This document shows positions 21,788-34,075 of a stretch of DNA of 64,000 bases, piece after piece. A program made the position numbers and the translations under genes. This DNA comes from Arachnopeziza araneosa. Its lineage: Eukaryota > Ascomycota > Leotiomycetes > Helotiales > Arachnopezizaceae. The notes beneath the pieces are model-generated. The model had not been told where the DNA came from, ran no database searches, and saw only the letters and a list, made by a program, of their open reading frames with translations. The stretch covers positions 25,867 to 89,866 of the forward strand of contig QYAI01000125.1 of assembly GCA_003988855.1 (NCBI GenBank), in the 5' to 3' direction. Position 1 is the stretch's first letter; every line of letters starts with the position of its first letter.

Positions 21788-23917
21788 TTATAAACCATCA
21801 TACACCTTTCGAAAAAGCTCGAAATACTCTCTTCTATATGCCATGCTCCCCCTCATATCAGGAAATCCTTTTTTCCTGAACATTCTGACTACCTTGCCCA
21901 TCTGCTTCGCCAGTTTAATGCACTCCTTATCTCCTCCAAACAAGTCCCTATTCGCCTCTTCCTCAAAATCAAAGAGCAGAGGGCAACTCGATCTGAATAG
22001 AGCTAGATGAGTAGAAAGCACCAGTTTCATAACCGTGAACTGATGATCTGCCTCCTTGTCAACTTTGTTGTGAGGGAAGCGCCGAGAGATATTCGCCAGA
22101 TGAGAGGCAGCGATGCAGGAGATGCGGAGGAGTTGGAAGAGGACCAGGGCAACGGGATAGATCTGAGAACGGGTCAAGTGACCGGCGGTGCGGAAGATGA
22201 GGCTTTGAAGTTTGTTGAATAGGACGCTTTCTGCAAGTTGGAGGCGTTGGTATAGTAAAGTGTCGATGGTAGCTTGGATGGTGCGGTGGGAGAAGGTGGA
22301 TGAGTGCTTCACGCGAACGCCGGCACGAAGGACGAATGATAGAGAGGCAACGCGGATCATGGAGGCCACAAGGGCGGATTCCGGGAGCTTCTTTTGTACG
22401 TATGCTGTTCCAAGGATGACAGCCATGGTGGTGGAGTGGAAGGAGGCATCTGCGGCATGCACGAACTTGGAAGCGTAATCGACAGCCCATTGCTCGACTT
22501 TGGTTCCTAGATCGGCGGAATACTCAAGGAGCAATAGTGAAACCGCTTTCTGAGAACTCTCGGAATTGGATAAATTTTTGTCTTTGGTTCGCTCGACGAG
22601 GTGGCGTTCATTAGCGCCAAGGGAATCAAGAGTTCTTCTTGCAGCTCGGAGTTTGATAGGGAAAGACAATTGCCCAATCCCATCAACTGTGACGGTTTCC
22701 AAATCTAACGATGTTGATGGTACTAAGATTTCAAAGGATACTATTCGCCGAGTCGATGAATATTCGAAGTCTGATTGGGGTCAGCACGTTCCTGGTAATT
22801 CAAAGGGCTTCTTACATTCATGCATTGTCCTGCCCACAAAAGGGCTCTCCCGTTGACATTTCAGCTCATGGAGTCCACTACCATTCTTCAGGCAGGAGGT
22901 ACATGGCGTACCAGTGGAACACTACCTTGTCAGTACGATCCAAGGTCGAATGGTCTCACTCACTGTCCTCTTTCGAAAGCGACACTGGTGACAGGCACCA
23001 GCCTTCCTCACAGCCTGTGCAGCTTTCCGAACAGGCGCATCTAACTTCTTTCGATGCTTCACAGCCGATAAAGCGCCAGGAGCATTCTCAAAAACCACCA
23101 CAAATCCAGCAAGAGACGGATCGGGATTCTGATATTGCTGGCGAGCATTCTTGTTAGATGGTGGTGGTGATGAGCGTTTCCGTTTTAGAGCAGGAGTGAG
23201 TTGTTGCGATGAAGAACTACTCCTCGCATCCTCCAAGCTGACGTTACAGGTGGACCAATCCAGTGTCAATCCGAGATAAGGGGACGACGTAGTAGCTGTG
23301 GCAATTTGAGGTGCTGTTTCAACAGCATGCTTGCTTTCTTTTACGAGCTCTAAACTGTCGTTGCTGCTGACGATTGACCCCGAATCTGGCTGCTTCGAGT
23401 AGAGTTGAAAGTAATTGGACTCGTCTAGGATCGGAGGACTGAAGACTTCCTGATATTGCAACTGTGGCGTTGCCTGCAACGTCGTCTCAGTCTGGTAATC
23501 GTAGCCGTATCCAAAGGATCGCTGATCCTGTAAGCCGGGTTGATAGACTGGCACTTCAGCCTCGAGAGGCATGGGAGGTTCCCAGCAATATATCGATGCC
23601 TCGAGATCCGATCCTTTCGGATCTAGGTACGAGAGTGGCCGTTGCAACACGGCAGCTGGGATATCATGCGCCAAGAGAGGGTTTGCGACGTACGGTCTGC
23701 TCCAAGGCGCCATCGGTTCTGGAATCCAGCTCTGAGCGACGCATTCCGTTTCGGTGGTCCCGCTGTAGATGTGATGGCGGGCATATGTTCCGGGCACATG
23801 GTGGTGGTTCAGAGGTAACCTGCCCTGTCCTGTTGATCCTGGCGGTCCTTCTGGGCGATGTCTTATCGATACGATGGTGTCGGTGGCCATGGCGGATCGA
23901 GATGGGTATCGACTCAT
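21788..23917 (-). CDS. Zn2Cys6 transcription factor with internal zinc cluster, 680 aa
   Basis: CDS is complement of 21788-22770, 22816-22921 and 22964-23917, with introns of 45 and 42 nt. Exon 1 (318 codons) is a long Ser/Gln/Pro-rich region with a basic patch (LKRKRSSPPP). It ends just inside the zinc cluster: KAGACHQCRFRKRT is completed after the 42-nt intron by CSTGTPCTSCLKNGSGLH and then ELKCQRESPF. The spacing is C-X2-C-X6-C-X5-C-X2-C-X11-C. The C-terminal half (exon 3) is helical with no named domain I can identify. The cluster sits near residue 310 instead of at the N-terminus; I know this RKxGACHQCRFRKRTC subclass as a recurring fungal type with an unknown regulon. Both introns have good donors and ctgac branch sites. 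It should be nuclear and DNA-binding. Confidence 0.87.
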
Positions 23918-24713
23918 ATCCGTGATGGCTTCACATCTGGTGGTTGCTTTTACAGCGACGTTGCAACTTGAGCCATCGGAATGTTCGTTGGATTAAGTAG
24001 CAGATTCGACTCGGCGCAAGGTCCTGACTTGGGAGATGATGGTCTGCGCTTTCCCACCTCCTTCCCTGCAGGCCGTTGGTCAGCAAGGATGCGACCACGT
24101 ACGTACTACATGAGATATAGGACAGGCAATATCACCATCTCCAGCTTCTGTAGCTCGACATGACATCCACCACCGCCCGTCTACCAAACGGTACTGCAAC
24201 AACTGCAACGACAATGATGCCGCTGCTCGACTTTGCACGGCACAGTCCCTTTCCCATCTCACCAAGTCTCACTTCCCAACGCCGCCTAGTGAGGCTAATC
24301 GCTAAATTACCCAGCGTGTCATCAGCAACGACGCTTAAATCGTTTCCGATCGAGTTTGATCGGGCACGGAAGTCAAGGTGACGCAAACTGCAAGGTGGAA
24401 TCCGTCGATGCATTTATAAGAACATAGTCGGACACGACTCTATCTACTTAAGCGTACTCAAGAAGATCTCCTTCCCTCTTTCCCAATGCAACTTTCATAC
24501 TGCCTCATCCCATCATAACCACCGGAAAATAAAGGAAAACTAACAAAACCCCTGACGTCCGCTTGAAGTACGCTGGCCCAAGCCTACCAGTATGCTCAAT
24601 CATGCCCCAGAACGCCCAATGCAAAGCTGCTACATCCTAGAATGAGATGACAAAGAAGATGGCCGAGAAGACGCTGTGTACTTTTGAACTAAACGAACGA
24701 CTTGGTTGCATCC
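23918..24713. promoter_or_regulatory. Promoter of the zinc-cluster gene and 3' flank of the FHA gene
   Basis: About 800 bp between two minus-strand genes. Competing short frames on both strands, none with a domain. No operator recognised. Confidence 0.45.
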
Positions 24714-27067
24714 CTATCGATCAACTTTTGGGGGCTGCCATCCATTTAGGTACGCCATGATACCCATCCCAATCAACACAACGCCAAGCATAGAAGCATA
24801 GGGTGCAGAATTATGTAGCAAAGGATCGCGACCTGCAGGAGGTTTTGATAGGATGCCCATCGCTGCTCCAACCTCTTTCTCCTTGATCATTCCAACAGCG
24901 TGGCCATTGGACAGACCATTCTCATGCGCAAGAGAGCTGAGAGTGTGATTCAAGCTGTCAGCATTGCCATCCAACTGTTTTTCCCCTATAGCCTGATTGG
25001 CAGCGGACTGAACTCGTTCTTTCGAGGAGGACCTTCTTGCTGCCTCGTCTAACCTGATCTTCTCTATCATCTCGGTTAATGTTTGTCGATCCGTGTCTCT
25101 TTCAGCTTCAGCGTTTTCCGCGCGTCGTTTGAAGCCTTCCATTTGGTCCTTTATTTCCTGCATATCAACCAGCATCGTTTCCAAACGCTTCTCTAGCAAC
25201 AGCGACGTATCGCTGATTGCTTTTGTATCCACCATTTCATCTTTGGCTACTTCTAAATTAGATGTAGCTGTTTCTTTAGTTTCCACCACCTCGGATGGTG
25301 GTTCAAATGCTTCCTCAATAACTGAACCTTCAGCGCCGTCTTCAGGATGCCCATTCAATTTCAATTCTGACTGTAGTTGTAGCTGTCTGGCGGTTTCCTC
25401 GGCCAATTCTCGGGCTTCCTTTTCCTTGGTAAGCATTTCCTCCAAATCGCGCATTCGAGCAGTCGAGAGTTCAAGTTCTTTCTTTGTATTGGCCAAAGCT
25501 TCTACCAAACTGAGTATCTGACTCGACGCTTCTTGCTTAATTGGCGAGACATTTGGCACCGACCGTGGTCGCTCCGTGTTTGATCGTTTGAGAGACGGAG
25601 AGGACGGCTCTATGGGGTGAGATCGTGCTACATCAGGCTTTTCTGGAAGTGGTTGTTGTGGTGGAGGTGCAGGAGGATCCGAAAATCGAGGCTTCGAATC
25701 GGGTCGGAAAGGCAAAGAGGCGCCGTTTACAACGGGGGCCTTGGGAGCTTCGACAGGGGCAGGCTTATCGACCTCCTTGATGTCATCTTTCGATAGTAAG
25801 GAGCCAAAGAAATTATCTGTCCTGCCCAGTTCGTTTGTTTGTAATCGTGCTATCCTCATCTCATGCTTGATAGAATTAGCTCTGATACCATATTTATAGA
25901 CGCTTTACTTACTGTAAGTTTCTTGACAATTTGCTCTGTTGTGACAGGTGTTAACCAGAAATTCATAGGTCTTTGTTGACTTATCTGGCTCATCTGGCTC
26001 CCTGCCACGCTTGTCGGTGCGCCCAGTCGACCGTTGCTCCCAACTGACCCTTGACTACTTGTCCGTCCTCTCATCTGCAGCGAACCTTGTGATGGTATCA
26101 TCATCGCTCCATTCGCGGGATCTAAATCCCCAAAGTTCATATCTAACACATTGTTTGTTGATCCTAAGAAGCCAGCATGTTCTACCTTTGCAGCTACCTT
26201 GTGATGAACCACTGTCTTTTGATCCTCACTAACAATATCAATACCGAGCTCGAGATGATCTGATGTTTGCAATTCATGAGGTTCTGAATCTCTGTTTTCC
26301 GCAGATAGTCGTGCGCCATTCACGAAAGTTCCGTTGGAGGATTTAACATCTCGTATCCAAACTTTGCCATTCCTATCCGCCCATATCTCTGCGTGCTGTC
26401 TTGATAGAACTTTGGAGTCGAAGAATCCATTAGCAGGTGTTGGAACAGTTTTGGCATTTGTTTGCCGTCCGATTCGAAGGCTGTCGGGATAATATGGCAC
26501 TGAAATTGTTTTTCTTTCAAATGTTCCGTTCATTGATAGAAGATAGAGCACTGGGTTACCTTCGCCTACTGGTTGAGAAGCAGGTCGAGTTCCATTTGAC
26601 TGTTGTGTTGGACTCTGCAGGACATGCTGTGAAGGAAGAATAGGAGGTGGTTGATGGATTGAGGTTAGAGACGTCGTTGGAGCTCCACTGGCAGGTGTTA
26701 AAACCGATTGTGATCGTGTCGTAGCTACGCCAGACAATGCCTCTGCTTTGCTTGATGGCCACCCTCCCGCTCGTTGTGACTTCTTCCGTACTGCTGCAGT
26801 TCCCGTTCCCCAGTTGGCGTCGTTTGATGGGGACATGGGCACGCCATTTGCTTGTGGTGCTGTCGAAGATATTGTAGCGGTTGAAGTCATTGAGGTATTG
26901 GATGATATTGATGATGAAGAGTTTGCGCGTTGCGCGCTCTTCCGTGGCATGAACATTCGGGCGACTTCGTCGGCGTTCATAGCATTGAGTCCTCCTTGAC
27001 CAACATTAGCACCCCATGCTGAACGGCTATTCTGTTGGAAACTCGGCGGATTTGCGACAGCCGTCAT
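24714..27067 (-). CDS. FHA-domain tail-anchored protein (SLMAP / Far10 / PRO45 type), 768 aa
   Basis: CDS is complement of 24714-25865 and 25913-27067; the 47-nt intron (gtaagt...gagctaat...tcaag) joins IVKKLT to HEMRIARLQTNELGRTDNFF. Residues 1-175 are Ser/Thr/Pro-rich. The FHA domain spans about 190-300 with the phosphothreonine-binding motifs LRIGRQTNAKTVP, SRQHAEIW and DVKSSNGTFVNGARLS. A long coiled coil follows (about 500-690, LVEALANTKKELELSTARMR onwards). The last 25 residues include a membrane segment (YASMLGVVLIGMGIMAYLNG) then WQPPKVDR, a classical tail anchor. This order is that of SLMAP, Vps64/Far10 and Sordaria PRO45, subunits of the STRIPAK/FAR complex at the ER and nuclear envelope that governs hyphal fusion and fruiting. 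It is divergent from the Mgr2 gene. Confidence 0.87.
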
Positions 27068-27850
27068 CTGAGAGGTTTGTGAGATGCTCGGCTAGATGTC
27101 AGATAGATTGTATGAGAAGCTGAAGGTGGATTTTTCGAAAAGATTTTCGTCCTCACTCCCCCCAGCACCACAACAACGATTTGGCGGCGCTTCGAACCAA
27201 ATCGTCTTTTCGCAGCTTGAAAACCTGGGAACGATATCTTCTGTATCAAGAGGTTCAATAGAGGAGTAGTTGACGGTGTCCAGCTGTTGCTTCGAGATAG
27301 GTCAGCTACATTCTTCATGTTTTCAGCGCCATGACGCTGGGCGGCAAGGTCCAATTGACGGTCGAAATACCATCGACCGAGAGCTCACAGGGCCTGCAGG
27401 CGAGGATATAGGTGCAGATACTTACATATGCTCGTTGCACAGTATCCAAGCCAATGGTTTGTCGTTGTGCGATGCCTTTCTGGCGTTGATGTTGCCAGCT
27501 TTTTGAAGATCGGTCGTGAGGTGAGACGGGACGCGAGAGGCTCCACAGCGTCCTATCAGAGTCCAGGATATGGATAAGGGCACGCGCTCATCAACAATTC
27601 AATATGGCGACGCTGAAGAGCTGAATGAAGCTGGAGACATGGTGATTGCAATAGTAGATGTTAAGAAGTTGGTGATTTTCCTCGAGAGTTGGGTTGATTC
27701 TAAGGCCTTCACGTGACCAGCAGACGTGGAGAAGTGGTCCGTGCGGCGGAGAAAGCCGTCTTGAACCAAAAATATTCTTCAATAATGAGGCTCTCCAAAC
27801 ATCAGCGTCTAATCTCTATTCGTCCTTTCATCAACAGAGAAGTTTTCACA
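27068..27850. promoter_or_regulatory. Bidirectional promoter between FHA gene and Mgr2 gene
   Basis: About 780 bp between the start codons of two divergent genes. No supported ORF; short frames near 27270-27500 and 27591-27782 have no features. CACGTGACC lies at about 27711. Confidence 0.5.
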
Positions 27851-28396
27851 ATGCCAGTTCCGGTCGGAGCCAATATGGGGGGCCCATCTGCGTTCGATAA
27901 ATGTGTGTAGGATCACTCGATAGGTCCAATAGAGAATCGCACGCTAATGGACCTAATAGTCAAGATGGGTGCAATGATGGGAACAAGTAAGCGACTAAAG
28001 TCTCTCATTCATCACAACTATGCTGACAAATCTACACAGCTGTTGGTGTAATCATTGGCTTTATATTTGGTAGGTTAACCAATCTTGCGACTCGAGGCTC
28101 GTCCTGATTATTTTTAGGCTCGGTCAACATCATGAGATATGGGGCAGGTCCGAATGGAGTGATGAGAACGCTTGGAAACTTCATGTTAGGTTCTGGTGCA
28201 ACCTTTGGGTTTGAAAACCTACCCCGCAAATAGCCGACTGAACAGTATTGACGATATTGATCCTAGTTTCTTCATGTCTATTGGTAGCATGATTCGAACA
28301 GATACCGTTTCACAGCAGGCGATAGAAGCATTTGCACAATCAAGACGACGTCCAATCATTATGCCGCGACAACGAGTATACCGAAACGAATCATGA
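27851..28396 (+). CDS. Mgr2/Romo1-family mitochondrial inner-membrane protein, 109 aa
   Basis: Mgr2 is a small subunit of the TIM23 import complex that gates lateral release of preproteins. Five exons: 27851-27902, 27960-27986, 28040-28069, 28118-28208 and 28267-28396, with introns of 57, 53, 48 and 58 nt. Joined, they read MPVPVGANMGGPSAFDKF, KMGAMMGTTVGVIIGFIFG and SVNIMRYGAGPNGVMRTLG followed by GATFGFFMSIGSMIRTD. This gives two glycine-zipper membrane helices, as in Mgr2 and Romo1. The C-terminal tail (IEAFAQSRRRPIIMPRQRVY) is basic. The intron dividing the second helix starts with the weak donor gtttga, inferred from frame. Exons of 27 and 30 nt are unusually small. No other reading gives a continuous protein. 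Confidence 0.88.
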
Positions 28397-31300
28397 AACC
28401 CGAAGAGAATGGAATGCGGGAAATGGGCGTTATGTATAAAACCACTCTCGAGCGGCTTGCGTTGCCCTGACCTCTTTTTGGGAGACAGCTGCCAACAAAG
28501 TCAGCTACTTTCCAGGACGGCTACGTTTTTCCCTACTGTACCAACAAATTCAAAAATATCCAACATCTCAAACATGGACGAGTTTAATGAAAAAATACAC
28601 AATTTTGATCTGCAACGAAATGATCTGCGTAGCTTCTACATGACTACAATATCCCGAGCCATAAAGTTGCTTGCTTCCTGATACTTTCTATACTTCCGTT
28701 CAGCCAAACTTCTCTCCGAGTGAAGTACAGTTGTCAGCCGGGTTGCCAGCATGAACTTCAAAAATATAGCAAGAAGCTACTCTTAAGCCGTATATTGGAT
28801 TTCCCAAAGCTACAAAGTTCTAGAACCCCTATGGAGAATGCAATATTATGGTGGTTGATGAAATCCAAGTCCAAGGGTGTTACAAAGATTGTACTGACAT
28901 ATTGTAAACCATTCTCATAACTATTGACTGACTTGGGGCACATCCCATGTCACTCGACAAACAATCTCTCATTTTCGTTAGCACAACTGTTTTCTTTTCC
29001 TTCGCTCGAATGGCTATCACATCCACTCCCTTGACATTCGCGATCCTCGATCCTCGAATTCCCTGGGGAACGAAAGGATCATGGCAGTAAAATCAGATGT
29101 ATGTTTGATGCCATATCCACCCCTCGAGCTATTCAATCAATGTCCCCACCTTCCTTAGAGAAGCCACAGCTCTGCCACTTTTTCACATTCAGCTCCTGCT
29201 CTGCTCACCAAACTAATCGATGGAATAAAAAGACGTCGTCGTTGGTCTTTCTTTTTGTCGTAATACACAAACATTGAACACTCTCTTGTGCAAAATATCA
29301 ATAGATTCATGCAAACCTGACTGATATGTAATTTAGACTTTTATGCTTCTTAGAAAGATGGAAGCTTAGTTGGGATCACGAATCAAAACTTCGATAACAA
29401 CTTTGAGGGGTCAATGCAAGGCTGACCCTGGGGACAAGATTGGCCCAATTCCATGAACAATCATCGGTGTGAACTTGATGTCAGAGGCGATTTTGGGAAC
29501 GAGCCCGCATTTGAGCTGTGATCAATGAGTGCCTCCTATTATGCAAGACATGGACAGGCTACCATGTCATCTTCGGTCGAAACAATGGAAACCCCACCCA
29601 AGGTAGAAATGTCCCAAAAAGAGGCAGTGAACACGATGTCTTGAAATTTTGTTGCCAAAAGAGATTTGGTGGATCTTCATCACGCATTGCGGGTATTCTT
29701 TCTCCCTCTCTCTTTCTTGCAAGAGGTCAACGCAGAATCATCTTTGAGGCTGTTCATTCAGCTTTTCAGGAGGATTGCTTTCTCTTAATATTCCAACAGC
29801 TTGAATTCTGCAGATCTGCCATGAGCGAGGAGCATGGCATCAAATCGCATCCCAAAATAGCACTCTCGAGTCTGAGGAAACGAGATGCCCCACCGGCAGA
29901 TCAGCATTGCAGAGTCGTTCGACTTAGTCTGAGCACTTGACGTCAGAAACGAGTCGAGGACAGCGACTTTCGTTTCGAAACCAAATGTTCTCAGTCACCC
30001 CATGGCACGTGCAATGCAGAAATCATTGGCAGATGCAGATGGGTTGTGGATTAGTCTTCGATGGAAACTTTAAAGAGATTTTGTATCACGATGGTGAACA
30101 CTGATTTGCAGCCCTAGGCCGAGTTTGGTCTCCTTTCCCCAAACCCAAATGGTTCTCCAGCAGCCCGGAATCACATCTAGATCTTGACAGCGGCAAAATC
30201 ATTTCGGAGATCGGATCTGATGATTAGGGTTCTTACTGCCTTTCCACCAGAAGACGGCCAATTTCGTTTCAGCAGCAATGGCACGTCCCAGATGCTCATC
30301 TCGTTATCAGATGGAAGGAGACTTCCGCCAGGCGGCTCTTGTGTCTTATTGTGAATACACAAAATATGTGGCCTTAAAACGCTGCAGTGACTTTGAGACA
30401 TGAGAACGAAGCTCAAATAGGAGATATTTTATACCTCTCTCAGTGATTCGGTCGTTGAAAGTACGCCATCTCTTGGTCACTACTGCAACGCACAGCAGAG
30501 TCCCGGACCAGATACTGTCTTTCCGACAGCCACCATCGTCGAACGCGGGAGATCAATCCTGGAATCTTCCACCCACGTGGCGTTTGTTTCGAACTCTCTT
30601 ATTAGGGCCTTCGACTGAGGTCAACCTTTTCTCTAGAAGAGTAGTAGTCAAAGAGCTAGTTTGGCCTTGTGGATTGCCCCCACCGCGGAAACGACGAGAA
30701 CAGACCAAGAATTCTGGATGAACCACTAGGAAACCCAACCATGCTTTCTGGAAAAGTACCCAATTTCCGGGATGAAGTAGCTCAAAATAAGGTGAAAGAC
30801 CCAAAACTTATTTCGCGTAATAGCACTTGGTGGAATCTACATTTGATGTTAATTTTCAGACTTTATGAGGGTGGCAAAGATCTAAATGCCATGATCCAGG
30901 TGATCTTTCATAGCGCCAAGCCATACTCTTGCGCGGCGCCACCTGAAAAGGCAGTTCAAAATGCGTGGTCACACTACTGGGAAGGTGAGTCTCACAATGC
31001 AGGTTACTGTCTCTCCAGTTCTCGTGCATTCTTAGATCTACCAGTAGTGGCTGAACATTGGAAGTAGATCGGCCTAAGCTAAGAGAGGATTGATAACATC
31101 AAGCTTCTTTCAAGACATCCTAAGTTAGTCTCTCCATCTTATCAGTGGTTTACTAAGCAACGACAGCTCAGGCCATCGTACCCCTAGCCGAGAGTTTCTG
31201 CCGATCCGCAAAAGACTTGGCGACATCATTAGAGTTGAATAAACTAACGACGCAGGATGCCAGGATGCCTTCAGACCACTTTTCAGCCCCATAAGCCTCC

Positions 31301-31630
31301 GAACTGATATCTATGCGTCTGTCAATACTTCCCTGCTCAATCTACCGGGTTTTGACCGCCATCAGAAGATATCCACGGAACGGAGGCAGTCCCGTAATGT
31401 ACCTGCCTACTCCGAGAACTTCCCCGCCCATCATGTGTGTGGAAGGATTTCTACAAAGAGTTGTGCTACCGAATACCATACCGTGTCTTACCATTGGATG
31501 GGCCATGGAGCCAGGTTTCCACAGTACGCTTGAGCCTTTTGGTAAGTACGGACTAGATTTGGCTTTTTATATCAACAGTAAAGTTGATGCTTTTACAGGG
31601 TGGAGCTGGAGACTAATCGAGACATAGGCG
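28397..31630. other. Gene-free stretch before the laccase
   Basis: About 3.2 kb with no supported gene. Frames of up to 140 codons (29518-29940 plus) lack any domain, low-complexity bias or splice logic. A CACGTG lies at about 30006 and ccacgtgg at 30571. I see no repeats or RNA genes. Confidence 0.45.
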
Positions 31631-33286
31631 GGTACCTCAGCATCGTTACTGGTGCACTCACCTTCATAGCTGCTCTCACATCACGGCAGCAGAATGGGTG
31701 AGTACGTTTCATCTCAAACCACAGCACGGTTGTCATGATCAAACCGGAGCAGAGATGGACGCGTCTAACATTAAAAAAGCGCTTCTCTTTTAGGCACTCT
31801 CCATGCACCTACGTACCCCAAATTTTTGTCAAATAATCCCCTGCCATATGGATTTCCATGGGGAAGTCTCACTGCCAAAGCGAACAATCCTTACAATTCT
31901 GCCCCTAACACTGGCGTCTTCCGGACATATAATTTCACAATCACTCGGGGTATTATTGCCCCTGACGGTTACCAAAAGTCGGTTATCTTAATCAACGACG
32001 CCTTCCCTGGTCCCACCATCGAAGCGAATTGGGGAGACACAATTCAAGTATATGTTCAAAATCAGATCACAAATCCTGAGGAAGGTGTTTCCTTTCACTG
32101 GCACGGCTTGCGCCAAGCAAAAACGCCTTGGTATGATGGTGTACCTGGAGTACAGCAATGCCCCATCACACCAGGTTCTGGCTTCACCTACTCATTTCAA
32201 ACCGATCTCTACGGTTCTTCATGGTATCATTCTCATTTTTCAGGTCAATATGCAGGCAAGTAGAAGTTCCTCTGTTTCTTACTGCAGTTCTCTAACTCAC
32301 GGCAGATGGGCTTCTGGGTCCAATGATTATCCATGGCCCAGGCAATACCAACTATGATATTGATCTTGGCCCTGTATTCCTGACTGATTACTATCACACC
32401 CCATATTTCCAAATTGTTGAGTCTGTCCTCCAGCCGTTGCAAGATGGAGGCAATCCAGCTCCCGCTTCTGACAACAACCTCATTAACGGCAAAATGAACT
32501 TTGACTGTTCGACAGTCGCCACTGGTGATACCACCAAATGCACAAACAATGCTGGAATTTCTCAATTCAATTTCACTAATGGAAAGACCCATCGTTTGAG
32601 ATTAATCAATGGTGGAGCCGAAGGTCTCCAAAGATTTAGCATCGATGGCCACAAGCTCACTGTAATTGCCAATGATTTTGTTCCAGTTGTATGTAATTAT
32701 TCTTTGTCCTTGATCAACATTTAATAGCCAGTAGCAACCTTACACCACAGACGTTGTTACCTTCGGAATCGGTCAGCGTACTGATGTTCTTGTTACTGCC
32801 GACCAAGGATCACCAACTTCTGCCTTCTGGATGCGTTCCAACATTTCCAGCATCTGCTCAATCTCCAAACGGGGCAACGCTCTCGCAGCAGTCTATTATA
32901 ACGGAGCTGACACAACCAAGCTGCCGACCTCTACTCCCTGGAACGTTCCTGATCCAGGAACGTGCTCTAACGACGACCTCTCCCTCAATGTGCCCTACTA
33001 TCCCATGCAAGCTGCTACTCCTTCCACAACTAAGCACTTGGATGTCAACTTTCTCATCAACGATACGGGATATTTTCTTTGGACACTAGATGATACAAGT
33101 TTCAGGGGCAATTATAACCACCCCGTCCTCCAGTTTAATGCCGATAACCCAGGTGTCTGGCCATTCCATTGCCATATCGCTTGGCACGTTGGTGCGGGCT
33201 TGTACGCCAATCTCTTGGTTCAGCCTATTTTTATTGCGAAGGAAACCCCAATCCCATATGTTATGCAGCAGACTTGCGTGGATTGA
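31631..33286 (+). pseudogene. Laccase (multicopper oxidase) with lost start and missing copper motif
   Basis: Secreted blue-copper phenol oxidase. Exons are about 31631-31697 (leader-like), 31794-32255, 32306-32688 and 32735-33286. The L1 motif (GVSFHWHGLRQ) and L2 (GSSWYHSHFSGQYA) are intact, as is L4 (NPGVWPFHCHIAWHVGAGLYANL). Between SFRGNYNHPVL and QFNADNPGVWPF about 70 residues of the family are absent, including the L3 motif HPxHxHG that supplies T1, T2 and T3 ligands; the deletion is in frame. The leader reads GGYLSIVTGALTFIAALTSR in a frame that begins at ATA instead of ATG, and its phase does not fit the next exon. One intron (32256-32305) uses a GC donor (gcaagt). Electron transfer should be impossible, so I call it a pseudogene, unless the missing exon is an assembly gap. 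Confidence 0.85.
32256..32305 (+). other. GC-AG intron in the laccase
   Basis: The exon ends GQYA plus G and the intron starts GCAAGT; the acceptor is GGCAG. Only this choice restores DGLLGPM after GQYA. GC-AG introns are a minor known class. Confidence 0.8.
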
Positions 33287-33288
33287 CA

Positions 33289-33342
33289 GTCGTGGACGAA
33301 CAAGGACGTGGACGAACAAGGACGTGGACGATCAGATCGACA
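33289..33342 (+). repeat. Short tandem repeat just after the laccase stop
   Basis: GACGTGGACGAACAAG is repeated about three times with small changes, starting within a few bases of the TGA. Confidence 0.85.
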
Positions 33343-33407
33343 GCGGTTTGAAGATGATATAAAGATAATGCGCAAGGCTTAAATCACAGCGTATTCTTAA
33401 TTTGTTT

Positions 33408-33495
33408 ATTTCTTGGGTTCTATGGTGCGCTCTAGGTGAGTTTCTCTTTTGGGTCTATGATGTGCTCTCGACGAGTTTCTTCCTTTGGATCTATT
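33408..33495 (+). repeat. Degenerate tandem repeat, unit about 35 bp
   Basis: Two and a half copies of a segment like tttcttgggttctatggtgcgctctaggtgag. The copies differ at several bases. Position is the 3' flank of the laccase. Confidence 0.65.
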
Positions 33496-33931
33496 ATTTG
33501 AGGTAGATGGGTGGGAAGTCAAAGAAGGTGGCGTTTGGGAGACGGATGAATTAGAGGGGCCAAGTTTGTAAAATCAATGTTTATAGATAGTTGTAAATAT
33601 AAATTTTCGCTGTTTCTTCAAGACAATCCTGCTTTATTCATAAAATTTCCTTGGTGAGTTGACGTGACCACGAATACTCCTGAAGGAATCAACCACGACT
33701 GGGTCAAAAGTCTATCTGTTCTCTTTCCACGAAATATATGACAGCCTTACTGTTAGAAACGACAAGTGTCTTCATCAGAGAGCGCATCTCATTGGGCAGG
33801 TATATTGGTACCTACTCGGCGTCACGGGTCACGTGGACAGCAGGCAGTTGTCGCTGGAGCCTGGCCGTCGACTTATTAACCTCTGAGCCCAGCACCTCGG
33901 AAACCCAAAATGACCACCGAAGAGCACCAAG
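33496..33931. promoter_or_regulatory. Intergenic before the ankyrin gene
   Basis: About 430 bp without a gene; it carries the leader of the plus-strand ankyrin gene. gtcacgtgg occurs at about 33828. Confidence 0.45.
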
Positions 33932-34042
33932 ATGGACACGACCGACACTTTCGAATGGATCCACGACTGCGACATCGGAGAAGATTTCACCGTCGTGCCT
34001 ACCCTGAAGCAAGACCTCCTCTTCCGCCTCGCCAACACCAGC

Positions 34043-34075
<33 letters not shown>

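Noticed and set aside
25093..25521. 142-codon Ser-rich plus-strand frame
   Set aside because: Shadow of the coiled-coil part of the FHA gene on the other strand.
29518..29940. 140-codon plus-strand frame
   Set aside because: No recognisable motif or composition of a real protein; isolated in a gene-free stretch.
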